Part shown: positions 1 to 7,728 of the stretch, in pieces
How the letters are laid out: each line of letters begins with the position of its first letter
How positions within the stretch are numbered: position 1 is the stretch's first letter
Source: ARS98 sp030744725
GTDB taxonomy: Bacteria; Planctomycetota; Planctomycetia; Pirellulales; Pirellulaceae
DNA: 39,699 nt
NCBI GenBank assembly: GCA_030744725.1
Contig: JASLPZ010000015.1
Coordinates: 1 to 39,699, forward strand
Reading direction: 5' to 3'
Notes under the pieces: model-generated
Database searches by the model: none
Seen by the model: only the letters and a program-made list of their open reading frames with translations
Told to the model about the DNA's origin: nothing
Program-made: the position numbers and the translations under genes

Positions 1-892
1 CGTCACCTCGCACGACCAACCACTGTTCGAGAACCGGAGCAACGATCGTTGTTTGGCCAATCTTCTCATCAGAATGCGGTACATACGACAGCACACCTTG
101 ATTCCGATCCAGATACCATTCTCCTGGCGAGTCCAACAGCTCTGGTGCGTGCTCGACATAGTATCGTGGGTGTTGCTCAAAACCAGTAATGCGGAAGAAG
201 CTGTGTCCACTCGATCCGATCGGATCAAGGAAGCTCACCATATGCGTCTTCTCATCAACGTCCTTGATTCCCACTCGCGAAGTCGACCAGTCGTGTAGAA
301 AGACAATCCGCGTGTCCTCGAGATTCGAATATCGTTGGAGATCGTTTTCGCGGAATTGGAAGCTGGTGTGGTCATCCGGCCCTGTGGCCACAACATGGAA
401 AAATCCCTCGTCCGGCTCACGCGCGGCTGGCTGACGCTTGTCGTCCACAAAGAGTTGATGGAAGAACCATTTCCCCGACTTTACCTCAGACAACGTGGCT
501 TTCCATATTCGCTCTCCTTCGCTCCAATTCTCGATCGCCCGCCCTCCACTGAACACAGGCCGTTCGCCCGGATGCGCCGCATAAGTGATGCGACGAGCTT
601 CCGTTCCTGAATCCTGAAGCTCGAAGACCGTTGGCTGCTGTAGGACATACGTGCCACCGCGAATCAGCACGACGATCTCTTTTTCGAGATTGCGCTTCTT
701 CAATTTGCGCACGGCATCGCGCGCACCAGCGAGCGACGCAAAGGGGCGCTCTTTCGTTCCCGGACCACCGTCATTGCCGTCCACGGCAACGAAATAGTCC
801 GCATCCGCGGCAGCACGAGCTGCGGCGACGTGCGGATGAATCATTAGCAGCAAACTCATACAAATGAGTGAAGCCAAGCGGAGTTGCCTCAT
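1..892 (-). CDS. Right-handed beta-helix (pectate-lyase-like fold) exported protein, partial
   Basis: The reading frame is open for 297 codons and runs off the left edge, so the C-terminus is missing. It begins with a signal peptide (hydrophobic residues about 4-25, ending near HVAAARA). The next segment contains FVAVDGNDGGPGTKERPFAS and IRGGTYVLQQP, the usual opening of secreted parallel beta-helix proteins, which often are polysaccharide lyases or glycosidases. The start is supported by GGGAG 8 bases upstream. It lies 79 bases downstream of the Gfo/Idh gene on the same strand, so it is probably the fourth gene of that operon. An exported carbohydrate-active role is inferred; the substrate and catalytic residues cannot be seen because the core is outside the window. 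Confidence 0.8.
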   Translation of the reverse strand, partial: MRQLRLASLICMSLLLMIHPHVAAARAAADADYFVAVDGNDGGPGTKERPFASLAGARDAVRKLKKRNLEKEIVVLIRGGTYVLQQPTVFELQDSGTEARRITYAAHPGERPVFSGGRAIENWSEGERIWKATLSEVKSGKWFFHQLFVDDKRQPAAREPDEGFFHVVATGPDDHTSFQFRENDLQRYSNLEDTRIVFLHDWSTSRVGIKDVDEKTHMVSFLDPIGSSGHSFFRITGFEQHPRYYVEHAPELLDSPGEWYLDRNQGVLSYVPHSDEKIGQTTIVAPVLEQWLVVRGD

Positions 893-971
893 TTCAGTTT
901 CTCCCGTGATTACAGAATTACGAGACCCGCTTTCAACGTGCCGGGCAAGATAGGGTCAGCTTTTCTTCACC

Positions 972-2330
972 TTATACTTGTTCTGGCACGATGTATGGTT
1001 TGCGATAGCCGGGCTCATTGAGCAGTTCGTTCGCCTCGTCGTCACTCACGACCATTTCAGATTTCGGATCAAATTGCAAATGCCGGCCAACCTGGTAGGC
1101 AGTACGCGCCAACAAGCAAAGCGCCATCGACTTGTGACCTTCCTCGATGTCGGCATGTAAAACCTTGTGGTCGCGAGCGCGGATTGCGGCGACCCAGTTC
1201 TGGAAATGTGGCAAATCCGCCATTGTGTGCTCTTCATCTGCCTTGCTCGGTCCAGGCTCGCTCTTGGGACCAAAGAACGTGTGGTAGCTGCTGTAGTCGG
1301 GAAAGATCATGTAACCTTTGGACCCGAAGAAGATCGTCCCTACTGGATAGTTCGGCTGGACAAACGGGTACTGGTCCCGAAAGCCGGCTTCGCTGTTGGT
1401 GTACCAAGAACGATGTTCATAGGTGACGATCGGTTTTGCATTTTCAAACTGATAGGTGATCGCCACATGTGTGGGTGATGTGCGGTCATCTTCATGAACG
1501 AAATTGCCACCCGTCGCTGTCACTTGGGTTGGATGGCTGTTCAGTCCGAGCCCCCAGCGAAGGATATCCAGTTCATGAACTGCCTGGTTGGCAAAGCAGC
1601 CACTGGAAAGCTCCAGGTTCCAGTACCAGCGCCGGTGCCAGAACTGGCTGTAGTCGCGACTGGGCTTCGGTCCCAGCCACTGATCCCAATTCAGACCTTT
1701 CGGCACGGGGCTCGGATTGACACGGCCCAGATTGCCACGCAGCTTGTAGTCGAGCCCCCGAGCCATGTAGACATCGCCGATGACTCCTTCCTTCAATTTG
1801 GCAATCCCCTCCATGATGTTCGGGCTCGAGCGGTTCTGCGTCCCATGCTGGACCATGCGATTATATTTGCGCGCCGCGGCAACCATTTGGCGGCCTTCGA
1901 ACAGATTATGCGTGCCGGGCTTCTCGACATACACGTCTTTTCCCGCTTGGCAGGCCCAGATCGTTGACAGTGCGTGCCAACGATCGCCCAACGCGTTGCT
2001 GACCGCATCGATCGACTTGTCGTCGAACATCTTGCGCATGTCGCTGTAGAGCGCGAGCTTCTTACCTTTCAACTCGGGATAACGCTCGACTGCCGAGTCG
2101 AGTTTGCTTTGATCGCAGTCACAGATAGCGACAATCTCGACGTTGTCTTCGGCCATTTGCGCCAAGGCAGTTATGTGCGACCGCATACGCCCCCCCATGC
2201 CGAGCAACCCCACACGAATAGGTTCGTTCGCACTCCTCTGAGTCTCGGCAATCGCAGCGGTGGCAGCCAACGCGAAGCCTGTCCCGGCAGCTGCGCTCTT
2301 AAGAAACTCCCGTCGATCTTTGTCTGACAT
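972..2330 (-). CDS. Gfo/Idh/MocA family oxidoreductase, Tat-exported
   Basis: This is a 452-residue predicted NAD(P)-dependent sugar or polyol oxidoreductase. The N-terminus carries a twin-arginine signal (DRREFLKSAAAG, then a hydrophobic stretch to about residue 29). A Rossmann nucleotide site follows (VGLLGMGGR, about 40-48), then the family EKP motif at residues 136-138, whose lysine is catalytic in characterised members. The C-terminal half is the usual substrate-binding alpha/beta domain. AGGAG lies 8 bases before the ATG. It is third in a minus-strand operon, 65 bases after the heparinase-like gene. A second member of the family (4922-6304) is in the same operon, suggesting two oxidation steps or two substrates. 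The substrate is not predictable. Export of the dinucleotide-binding enzyme with a bound cofactor is an inference from the Tat signal. Confidence 0.93.
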   Translation of the reverse strand: MSDKDRREFLKSAAAGTGFALAATAAIAETQRSANEPIRVGLLGMGGRMRSHITALAQMAEDNVEIVAICDCDQSKLDSAVERYPELKGKKLALYSDMRKMFDDKSIDAVSNALGDRWHALSTIWACQAGKDVYVEKPGTHNLFEGRQMVAAARKYNRMVQHGTQNRSSPNIMEGIAKLKEGVIGDVYMARGLDYKLRGNLGRVNPSPVPKGLNWDQWLGPKPSRDYSQFWHRRWYWNLELSSGCFANQAVHELDILRWGLGLNSHPTQVTATGGNFVHEDDRTSPTHVAITYQFENAKPIVTYEHRSWYTNSEAGFRDQYPFVQPNYPVGTIFFGSKGYMIFPDYSSYHTFFGPKSEPGPSKADEEHTMADLPHFQNWVAAIRARDHKVLHADIEEGHKSMALCLLARTAYQVGRHLQFDPKSEMVVSDDEANELLNEPGYRKPYIVPEQV

Positions 2331-2341
2331 TGAACAGCTCC

Positions 2342-2368
2342 TTGTGTACGGTTTTGTTGTGTACGGTT
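2342..2368. repeat. Two perfect 12-base direct repeats in the leader of the Gfo/Idh gene
   Basis: The 12-mer TTGTGTACGGTT occurs at 2342-2353 and again at 2357-2368, a 15-base period. It lies directly upstream of the start at 2330, and the first copy overlaps the edge of the ribosome binding site. It may be a paired protein-binding site or a small tandem duplication; sequence alone cannot decide. Confidence 0.5.
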
Positions 2369-2395
2369 CTAGTGTTAATCCACGACAAACAGTCG

Positions 2396-4789
2396 CTATT
2401 CGTCAAGCTGCAAGGTAGCAACGACAGAGCCATCCGTACTACGCCGCTGAACCAGAATTCCGCCGTCGGACGAGATTCCCACGGCTGAGAGTGATGCCGA
2501 ATCATCGTTGGGTAACAACGCCACGACCTGACCGTCCGTCAGATCTGCCGTCAGAACATATCCGCCGTCGATCCTTGTTAACTTCTCCTCGCGCGGCGGT
2601 TCATGACCGTCGCGATAGGGTCGATAGAGTGCCACGAATTCCACCGCCTTTGCTTTGGATGGCGTGGAAGCCGTCAAATGCCATTCGCGAAGCGTGATTC
2701 GAGGTCGCGGGTTCGGGTCGTACTGGTCTGTCTGCGAGAATGCAAGGCCTTCTGGTGCCAGGATCGAAACTGCGCAGCCAACATCTTTGACTTTGAGATT
2801 GATATCGTGTTGGTTCGTGACCGCAAATTGCTGTGTGGCGTGCAGCCAATATTCGAACGTCGAGTCCCGCCGGGCTACCAGACGATCGTAAACGACAACG
2901 AGTTCTGGCTTGACGAACAGAATCGTGCGTGTGAAGCGGTCGAGCAGCGGATTACCGGAGTCCGAGCGGTAAGCGGCACCTGCCTCGCCCGCCACAATGT
3001 CGATCGATGGAGAGGTCTTGAACGAGATGATGTCGCCTCGGGACGACGCCGAGTGCGCCAGCTGCCCACGTCCGTCGACGGTGATGTTGTTGACCGACCT
3101 GGTACTCCACATCCAGCGCTTGTGGTGCTCGGTTCCGTAGCTGTCGCGATAACCACTGCGAACCAACAGCCGCTGACCGTAGGCCCAGAGCAAAAATGAA
3201 TTGTTCGCCTCGTAGCCGTGCGACTGGGTTCCGAAGGGGCTAGACTTGAAGACGACTTGAACGTCTTTTTCCGCGTCGTCGACCGTCGTGTTCAAGACCG
3301 CCTGGCCGATGCCCCGAAAGAGCCGTGATGCAGGCAAGTTGTGGGGGGATTCTGCCGCAACTGGTGGCAACGCACCGCGAACGAAACCGATGTAGCCGGA
3401 GACGGGACGCGGACCTCCCATCTGTTCGACATACCATCGCCAATGCCCATTGCCGGCTTGGGTAGCGAGTTGCGTAACCAGCGACACGGCGTGTGACGCA
3501 TTCCTGTTTGCGTTCAAATCACCGAAGCCGGCACCCACTTTTCCCGGCGGCAACAAGTACATGGGGTAGTATCCAATCCGCGAGAAGTACGGCTTGTCGT
3601 AGGCGTTGACATCCATCGCCGAGCGCATGACATCGGCCCACCACGTGAAGCGGCCAACGTAGCTGTTCCAATATCCGAATCCTTCGTGCCATCCTCCGTC
3701 GTCGTCTGACCAGACCGGGTAGACATTGTGGAACACATTCATCGCGAACCACACCCAATCGTCGGCTCCCTCGACTTCGTCCAGCATCGCGATTCCCACT
3801 TCGCCCAGGAAATGCCATGCTCGATTACTGTGGCTAGAGAATGGCTGCCAAAGGTGTCTTGGGTAAAGGTGCCGGTACATCTCGTCGCCACGAATTTTCA
3901 TTACGCGGCGGCAGACCTCCCGCTCCGGTTCGCTCAGCAGGTCATGGACAAACGTGTACGTCCGGACGAAGTAGTATGCGTAAGGCATCCCCGCTTCGTC
4001 GTTGTAGCGATACCCCGTTGCCCCTTTGGGATCCCACTTTGCGCAATCCATCAGAATTCGTTTGGCGAGTTGTCCAAATTCCTCTTTTCCGCCGAGTTGT
4101 CGCGTAAACGCTAGAATCGCGGCACTGTCCAACGCCTTAGTCGTGTACGTGCGGTTGCCCCACCAGATCTTCCGCCACGCGTCGCTGTTGCGAACTACAT
4201 TCGGCCCATACTTGGGAGGCTCATCAGTGGGCGGTGGTTTGGCCACCAACCGGTCACATTGTTTCACTAATTCTTCGAACTGCGTCCGCATCGAACCTTG
4301 GGCCAACGAACGCAGTCGAGGCAACTCCTCCGGGCGGACATATAATCGTGGATGAGATCTGGGGATGCGAGCGAGGAGTTCCTTGCGCGGTGGCAGCGGC
4401 ATCTCAACGGCGTTCTCACTGATCGTGAATGTCCGCGAACGACTCCAGTTGGTCTTCGCGCTTTTCTCGGTCACACCACGATAACGCCAAGTGTACTTGC
4501 CGGGCGCGAAGACTCTCGGCGGACAATGGACGTTCATCTCGATGTCATCGGCGCGGTACTCGATCGATGTGAGGCCTGTTTCACGGCCGCACTCGACTTC
4601 CCACGCAGTGACCTGACGATCGGGGCGCCAGCTGAAACTGGGCGGATTCACGGCCGACACTGCGCCCGCTGCGGGGCGATACCCCCACTCTTTGCCGGTG
4701 GCGGGACTCTCGTCCAACTTCTCGGCCGACGCTGCGATAACACAGCAGGCCAGCTGCAACAGAACTAAGTATGACATCCGCGAAGACAT
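2396..4789 (-). CDS. Exported DUF4962 / heparinase II/III-like protein
   Basis: This 797-residue protein has an N-terminal signal peptide (hydrophobic residues 6-22, ending CCVIAASAE). A beta-sandwich-like segment follows (about 35-130), then the entry motif of the DUF4962 alpha/alpha toroid, HPRLYVRPEELPRLRSLA (about 145-162). The C-terminal half contains TILFVKPELVVVYDRLVA, resembling the beta-sheet domain of heparinase II/III enzymes. The domain order matches exported polysaccharide lyases that cleave uronic-acid polymers. It sits between two Gfo/Idh genes on the same strand, which would fit cleavage followed by oxidation of released sugars. The ribosome site is weak. The family call is fairly sure; lyase activity and substrate are inferred. 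Confidence 0.85.
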   Translation of the reverse strand: MSSRMSYLVLLQLACCVIAASAEKLDESPATGKEWGYRPAAGAVSAVNPPSFSWRPDRQVTAWEVECGRETGLTSIEYRADDIEMNVHCPPRVFAPGKYTWRYRGVTEKSAKTNWSRSRTFTISENAVEMPLPPRKELLARIPRSHPRLYVRPEELPRLRSLAQGSMRTQFEELVKQCDRLVAKPPPTDEPPKYGPNVVRNSDAWRKIWWGNRTYTTKALDSAAILAFTRQLGGKEEFGQLAKRILMDCAKWDPKGATGYRYNDEAGMPYAYYFVRTYTFVHDLLSEPEREVCRRVMKIRGDEMYRHLYPRHLWQPFSSHSNRAWHFLGEVGIAMLDEVEGADDWVWFAMNVFHNVYPVWSDDDGGWHEGFGYWNSYVGRFTWWADVMRSAMDVNAYDKPYFSRIGYYPMYLLPPGKVGAGFGDLNANRNASHAVSLVTQLATQAGNGHWRWYVEQMGGPRPVSGYIGFVRGALPPVAAESPHNLPASRLFRGIGQAVLNTTVDDAEKDVQVVFKSSPFGTQSHGYEANNSFLLWAYGQRLLVRSGYRDSYGTEHHKRWMWSTRSVNNITVDGRGQLAHSASSRGDIISFKTSPSIDIVAGEAGAAYRSDSGNPLLDRFTRTILFVKPELVVVYDRLVARRDSTFEYWLHATQQFAVTNQHDINLKVKDVGCAVSILAPEGLAFSQTDQYDPNPRPRITLREWHLTASTPSKAKAVEFVALYRPYRDGHEPPREEKLTRIDGGYVLTADLTDGQVVALLPNDDSASLSAVGISSDGGILVQRRSTDGSVVATLQLDE

Positions 4790-4866
4790 GGTGAACTCAT
4801 TCTGTTGCTGGGTGAGATGGAGTCAAAAGCCTGTCTCGGCCAAACTCGATTCTATCTGCGATAGCT

Positions 4867-4893
4867 CGCCGAAAAAGACTCCTGACCCTTTTT
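4867..4893 (+). repeat. Single copy of a dispersed GCCGAAAAAGACTCC repeat
   Basis: This stretch, in the 132-base gap between two operon genes, shares GCCGAAAAAGACTCC-GAC with three units at 13581-13711. The shared core and intergenic positions suggest a dispersed short repeat family. It carries no coding sequence. Confidence 0.6.
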
Positions 4894-4921
4894 GCGCTCT
4901 TTGCGCTTTGGCATGAAAGCA

Positions 4922-6304
4922 CTAACCCAAGACCGGCAGTTCATACCCTTCTCGCCGTGGTCGCGACAGCATCTGGTTTGCTTCGTCACAATTGGTAAAG
5001 CGTTCGGCGTCCGGGTTCCAATTCAGCTTCTTGCCGAGCTGGCCGACGTCACGCGCGATGTTGACGAGATAGCAGAGCGTCGATGCTCGCTGACCGTACT
5101 CGATGTCCGCATTGCAGCGTTTACGAGTCCTGATGCACTCGATCCAGTTTTCGATATGGTATTGCGTCTCGAGTTTCTGATTCGGGCCTGGATTATCAGA
5201 CGACTGGACCAGTTCCTTCGGATTGCTGGCGATCTTGTTCCGATTGATTTCGATCTTTCCGTTGTCGCCGATGAAGATGGCTCCAAGCCCCGGCCCCCAG
5301 TCGCCGTCAAGGTCAAGTCGCAGCTCAGTCCCACTGGCGAACTTCATGCGGACTTTTGCCCTCGGCCCGACCACCGGCTGTGCCAAACCACGGTAGTCGA
5401 CGCCGGTATCCGGATTGCCCTTTGGGTTGTCGTACTTGCCCGTCGGCATCGACTTCACCGGTTCTGTGAGCCAGATTTGGACGGGACCGGTTTCGTCGGT
5501 GCCTAATGCACGTTGGATCTGGTCGTACGAATGAGCACCCCATCCTGTCACGCCGTAGCAGCGACCGCCTCCGTCGTACGACCACCAACGCGCCCAATTA
5601 CGATGGACCTGTGGGTGATACGGCCGCAACTCCGCTTGATTCGTCCAGAGATCCCACCAGCCTTCACTCCCTCCTTTGGGAAGCGGTTGGGCCGGGAGGT
5701 CCGTCCAAATATCGGGACCAACAAAGTTCGGCGCGAGCACCGTGTGGACAGTCCCAATCGCGCCGTTCTTGACAAGGTCACTCGCCCAGTTATTGATCGG
5801 CATGGAGCGCTGTTGTGTTCCGACTTGAGTGACGCGACCGTACTTGCGGGCCGCCTCGACCATATAGCGCCCCTCGTCGATCGTCAGGCACATCGGCTTT
5901 TCAATGTAAACGTCCATGCCCGCTTGCATCGCGAGAGTCGTCACCCAGGCCCGCGCGTGAGTCGTCGTTTCGACCATCACGCCGTCGAGTTTCTCTTTGT
6001 CAATCATCTCGCGGAAGTCTTCGTAGGCCGCCCACTTCTGGTCCTTGCCGACGGCATCGATGAATTGGCCGCAGCGCGGACCGAAACAATCGCAGACGGC
6101 CGCAACTCGCATCTGAGGAATCTGTAGACATGTCTTGGCAATGCCTCGCGCACGGCCACCGAGCCCAATGATCCCCACGTTCACCTTGTCGTTGGCACCG
6201 GTCTGGTCACCACTTCCCAATACTCGTGAGGAGACAAAATAGGGTGCCGCAATACCGGCTGTGGCCGCCACGGCCGACGTACGGAGGAAATCACGTCTTT
6301 TCAT
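4922..6304 (-). CDS. Gfo/Idh/MocA family oxidoreductase, Tat-exported
   Basis: This 460-residue protein is probably the first gene of the left minus-strand operon. It opens with a twin-arginine signal (MKRRDFLRTSAVAATAGIAA). The Rossmann motif VGIIGLGGR is at about 43-51 and the EKP motif is at 135-137. The remainder is the C-terminal substrate domain, with long loops typical of planctomycete members. AGGAG is 7 bases upstream of the ATG. It differs clearly from the second copy at 972-2330, so the pair is not a recent duplication. Role: NAD(P)-dependent oxidation, reduction or rearrangement of a sugar derivative; the substrate is unknown. Confidence 0.93.
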   Translation of the reverse strand: MKRRDFLRTSAVAATAGIAAPYFVSSRVLGSGDQTGANDKVNVGIIGLGGRARGIAKTCLQIPQMRVAAVCDCFGPRCGQFIDAVGKDQKWAAYEDFREMIDKEKLDGVMVETTTHARAWVTTLAMQAGMDVYIEKPMCLTIDEGRYMVEAARKYGRVTQVGTQQRSMPINNWASDLVKNGAIGTVHTVLAPNFVGPDIWTDLPAQPLPKGGSEGWWDLWTNQAELRPYHPQVHRNWARWWSYDGGGRCYGVTGWGAHSYDQIQRALGTDETGPVQIWLTEPVKSMPTGKYDNPKGNPDTGVDYRGLAQPVVGPRAKVRMKFASGTELRLDLDGDWGPGLGAIFIGDNGKIEINRNKIASNPKELVQSSDNPGPNQKLETQYHIENWIECIRTRKRCNADIEYGQRASTLCYLVNIARDVGQLGKKLNWNPDAERFTNCDEANQMLSRPRREGYELPVLG

Positions 6305-6376
6305 GGTATGCTCCTTGGATATGATCCTGAGACGGTGCGGGGCTAGAAAGCTTGTATCAGGTTTATCTGTACAAAT

Positions 6377-6480
6377 GAGTCAAGTTTTAAGCGACGGGCA
6401 CCGACCGCAGGTTGGTCGGGGAGCGGATCGCCGCAACCGAGCGATAGCTCGCATCGGTCCGAGGCACAACCTCGCTAGCG
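6377..6480 (+). repeat. 104-base structured repeat, copy 1 (complete)
   Basis: This element lies in the 334-base divergent gap 6305-6638. It matches the reverse complement of 32581-32684 over exactly 104 bases with few changes, and its first ~55 bases match 38531-38584. It can form three hairpins: CCGACC/GGTCGG (6401-6406 with 6414-6419), CGAGC-GATA-GCTCG (6438-6451), and CGAGG-CACAA-CCTCG (6460-6474), and it ends in the palindrome CGCTAGCG. Apart from this element and the promoter at 6601-6629, nothing else is seen in this gap. Confidence 0.85.
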
Positions 6481-6600
6481 ATCCAGCGCAGCGACCCGTA
6501 TACTACACAACTACGGTCTAGTTTGACTAGTACCGCAAGCAAAAAGCGACCGATCAGGGGTACAGGAATCGCTCGCGGTCCACCGACACCGATCGTTGGT

Positions 6601-6629
6601 TTGGCTCGACGTCATCTAGTTGCTATAGT
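6601..6629 (+). promoter_or_regulatory. Candidate sigma-70-type promoter for the tandem URO-D genes
   Basis: TTGGCT (6601-6606) and TATAGT (6624-6629) are separated by 17 bases, close to the consensus spacing. The predicted transcription start, about 6635-6638, would touch the ATG at 6639. Either that start is leaderless, or translation begins at the in-frame ATG at 6678 with a short leader. Confidence 0.4.
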
Positions 6630-6638
6630 TCGTAACAG

Positions 6639-7691
6639 ATGTCACCAGATCAACATCCCCATTGTTCACACCACAAGATGATAAATGGTCGCGAACGAGT
6701 CCTAGCATTTTTGCAAGGCGAACCGGTTGACCGGCTGCCGCTGATGCCGGTCGTGATGATGTTTTGCGCCGATCAGATCGGCGTTAAGTACGGTGAATAC
6801 GTCAAGGACTTTCGCGTACTGGCCGAGGCCCAGATTCGCACAGCGGAGCAGTTCGATTTTGATATCGTCTGCAACATGTCCGATCCCGCTCGAGAAGCGT
6901 CTGACTGCGGCGCGAAAGTCGAATTCTACGCTGACCAGCCCGCTGCGATCATCGAGAGCGATGCGCTGCTGGCAGACAAAGAATCGCTCGAACAATTGAA
7001 GATCCCCGATCCGCTTGGTGGTGGAAGAATGCATGATGCCGTCCACGCCCTGAAACTAATGAAGGAGCGCGTTGGCGATGAGAAAGCGATTATGGGTTGG
7101 GTCGAAGGGCCCTGTGCAGAAGCAGCGGATCTGCGAGGAATCAATACGTTGATGCTCGATTTCTACGACGATCCCGCGTTCGTCCGCGGACTGTTCGACT
7201 TCACTTTGGAGATGGCGTTGCGTTACGCTCGAGCCCAGGTGGACGCGGGCGCAGATATCGTTGGCATCGGCGATGCCGCCGCCTCTTTGATCGGGCCCAA
7301 GTTCTACACTGAGTTTGTCTGGCCCTACGAGAAGAAACTCGTGGACGGAATTCAAGCCATGGGTGCTGCTGTCCGGTTGCACATCTGCGGCAACACAGCC
7401 TCAATTGTCGAAGGCATGGGGCGTTTGGGATGCGAGATTGTCGACTTGGATTACTTCACACCTGTCGATGAGGCGCGCAGAGCCATGGGGCCTGATCAGA
7501 TACTGCTGGGAAATATCGACCCAGTCCGGGACTTACGTAACGCCAACGCCAAGTCGGTCACGGCTTCGATTGCTGAATGCCATCGCCAAGCCGGCGACCG
7601 CTTCATCGTCGGTGCAGGTTGTGAAGTGCCGCGTGACACGCCGTTGGAAAATGTTCGCGCAATGACTGCGTACGCAATCTCGCCCTTTTGA
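6639..7691 (+). CDS. MtaA/CmuA-like zinc methyltransferase (uroporphyrinogen decarboxylase superfamily)
   Basis: The 350-residue product is a TIM-barrel member of the URO-D superfamily. It carries the zinc-ligand pattern of corrinoid-dependent methyltransferases of the MtaA/CmuA type: H248-I-C250 and a third cysteine, C328, in GAGCEVPRDTP. True heme-pathway uroporphyrinogen decarboxylases lack this pattern. The likely job is methyl transfer between a corrinoid protein and a thiol acceptor, in the cytoplasm. No corrinoid-binding protein is encoded in this window. Start choice is open: neither 6639 nor the in-frame ATG at 6678 (MINGRERVLAFLQGEPVDRLP, a typical family N-terminus) has a clear ribosome site. 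It is 37 bases upstream of a second superfamily gene, so the two are probably co-transcribed. Confidence 0.88.
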   Translation: MSPDQHPHCSHHKMINGRERVLAFLQGEPVDRLPLMPVVMMFCADQIGVKYGEYVKDFRVLAEAQIRTAEQFDFDIVCNMSDPAREASDCGAKVEFYADQPAAIIESDALLADKESLEQLKIPDPLGGGRMHDAVHALKLMKERVGDEKAIMGWVEGPCAEAADLRGINTLMLDFYDDPAFVRGLFDFTLEMALRYARAQVDAGADIVGIGDAAASLIGPKFYTEFVWPYEKKLVDGIQAMGAAVRLHICGNTASIVEGMGRLGCEIVDLDYFTPVDEARRAMGPDQILLGNIDPVRDLRNANAKSVTASIAECHRQAGDRFIVGAGCEVPRDTPLENVRAMTAYAISPF

Positions 7692-7728
7692 ATCGGAAAC
7701 AACAAACGAAACGATCGGTGGTCCTTTC

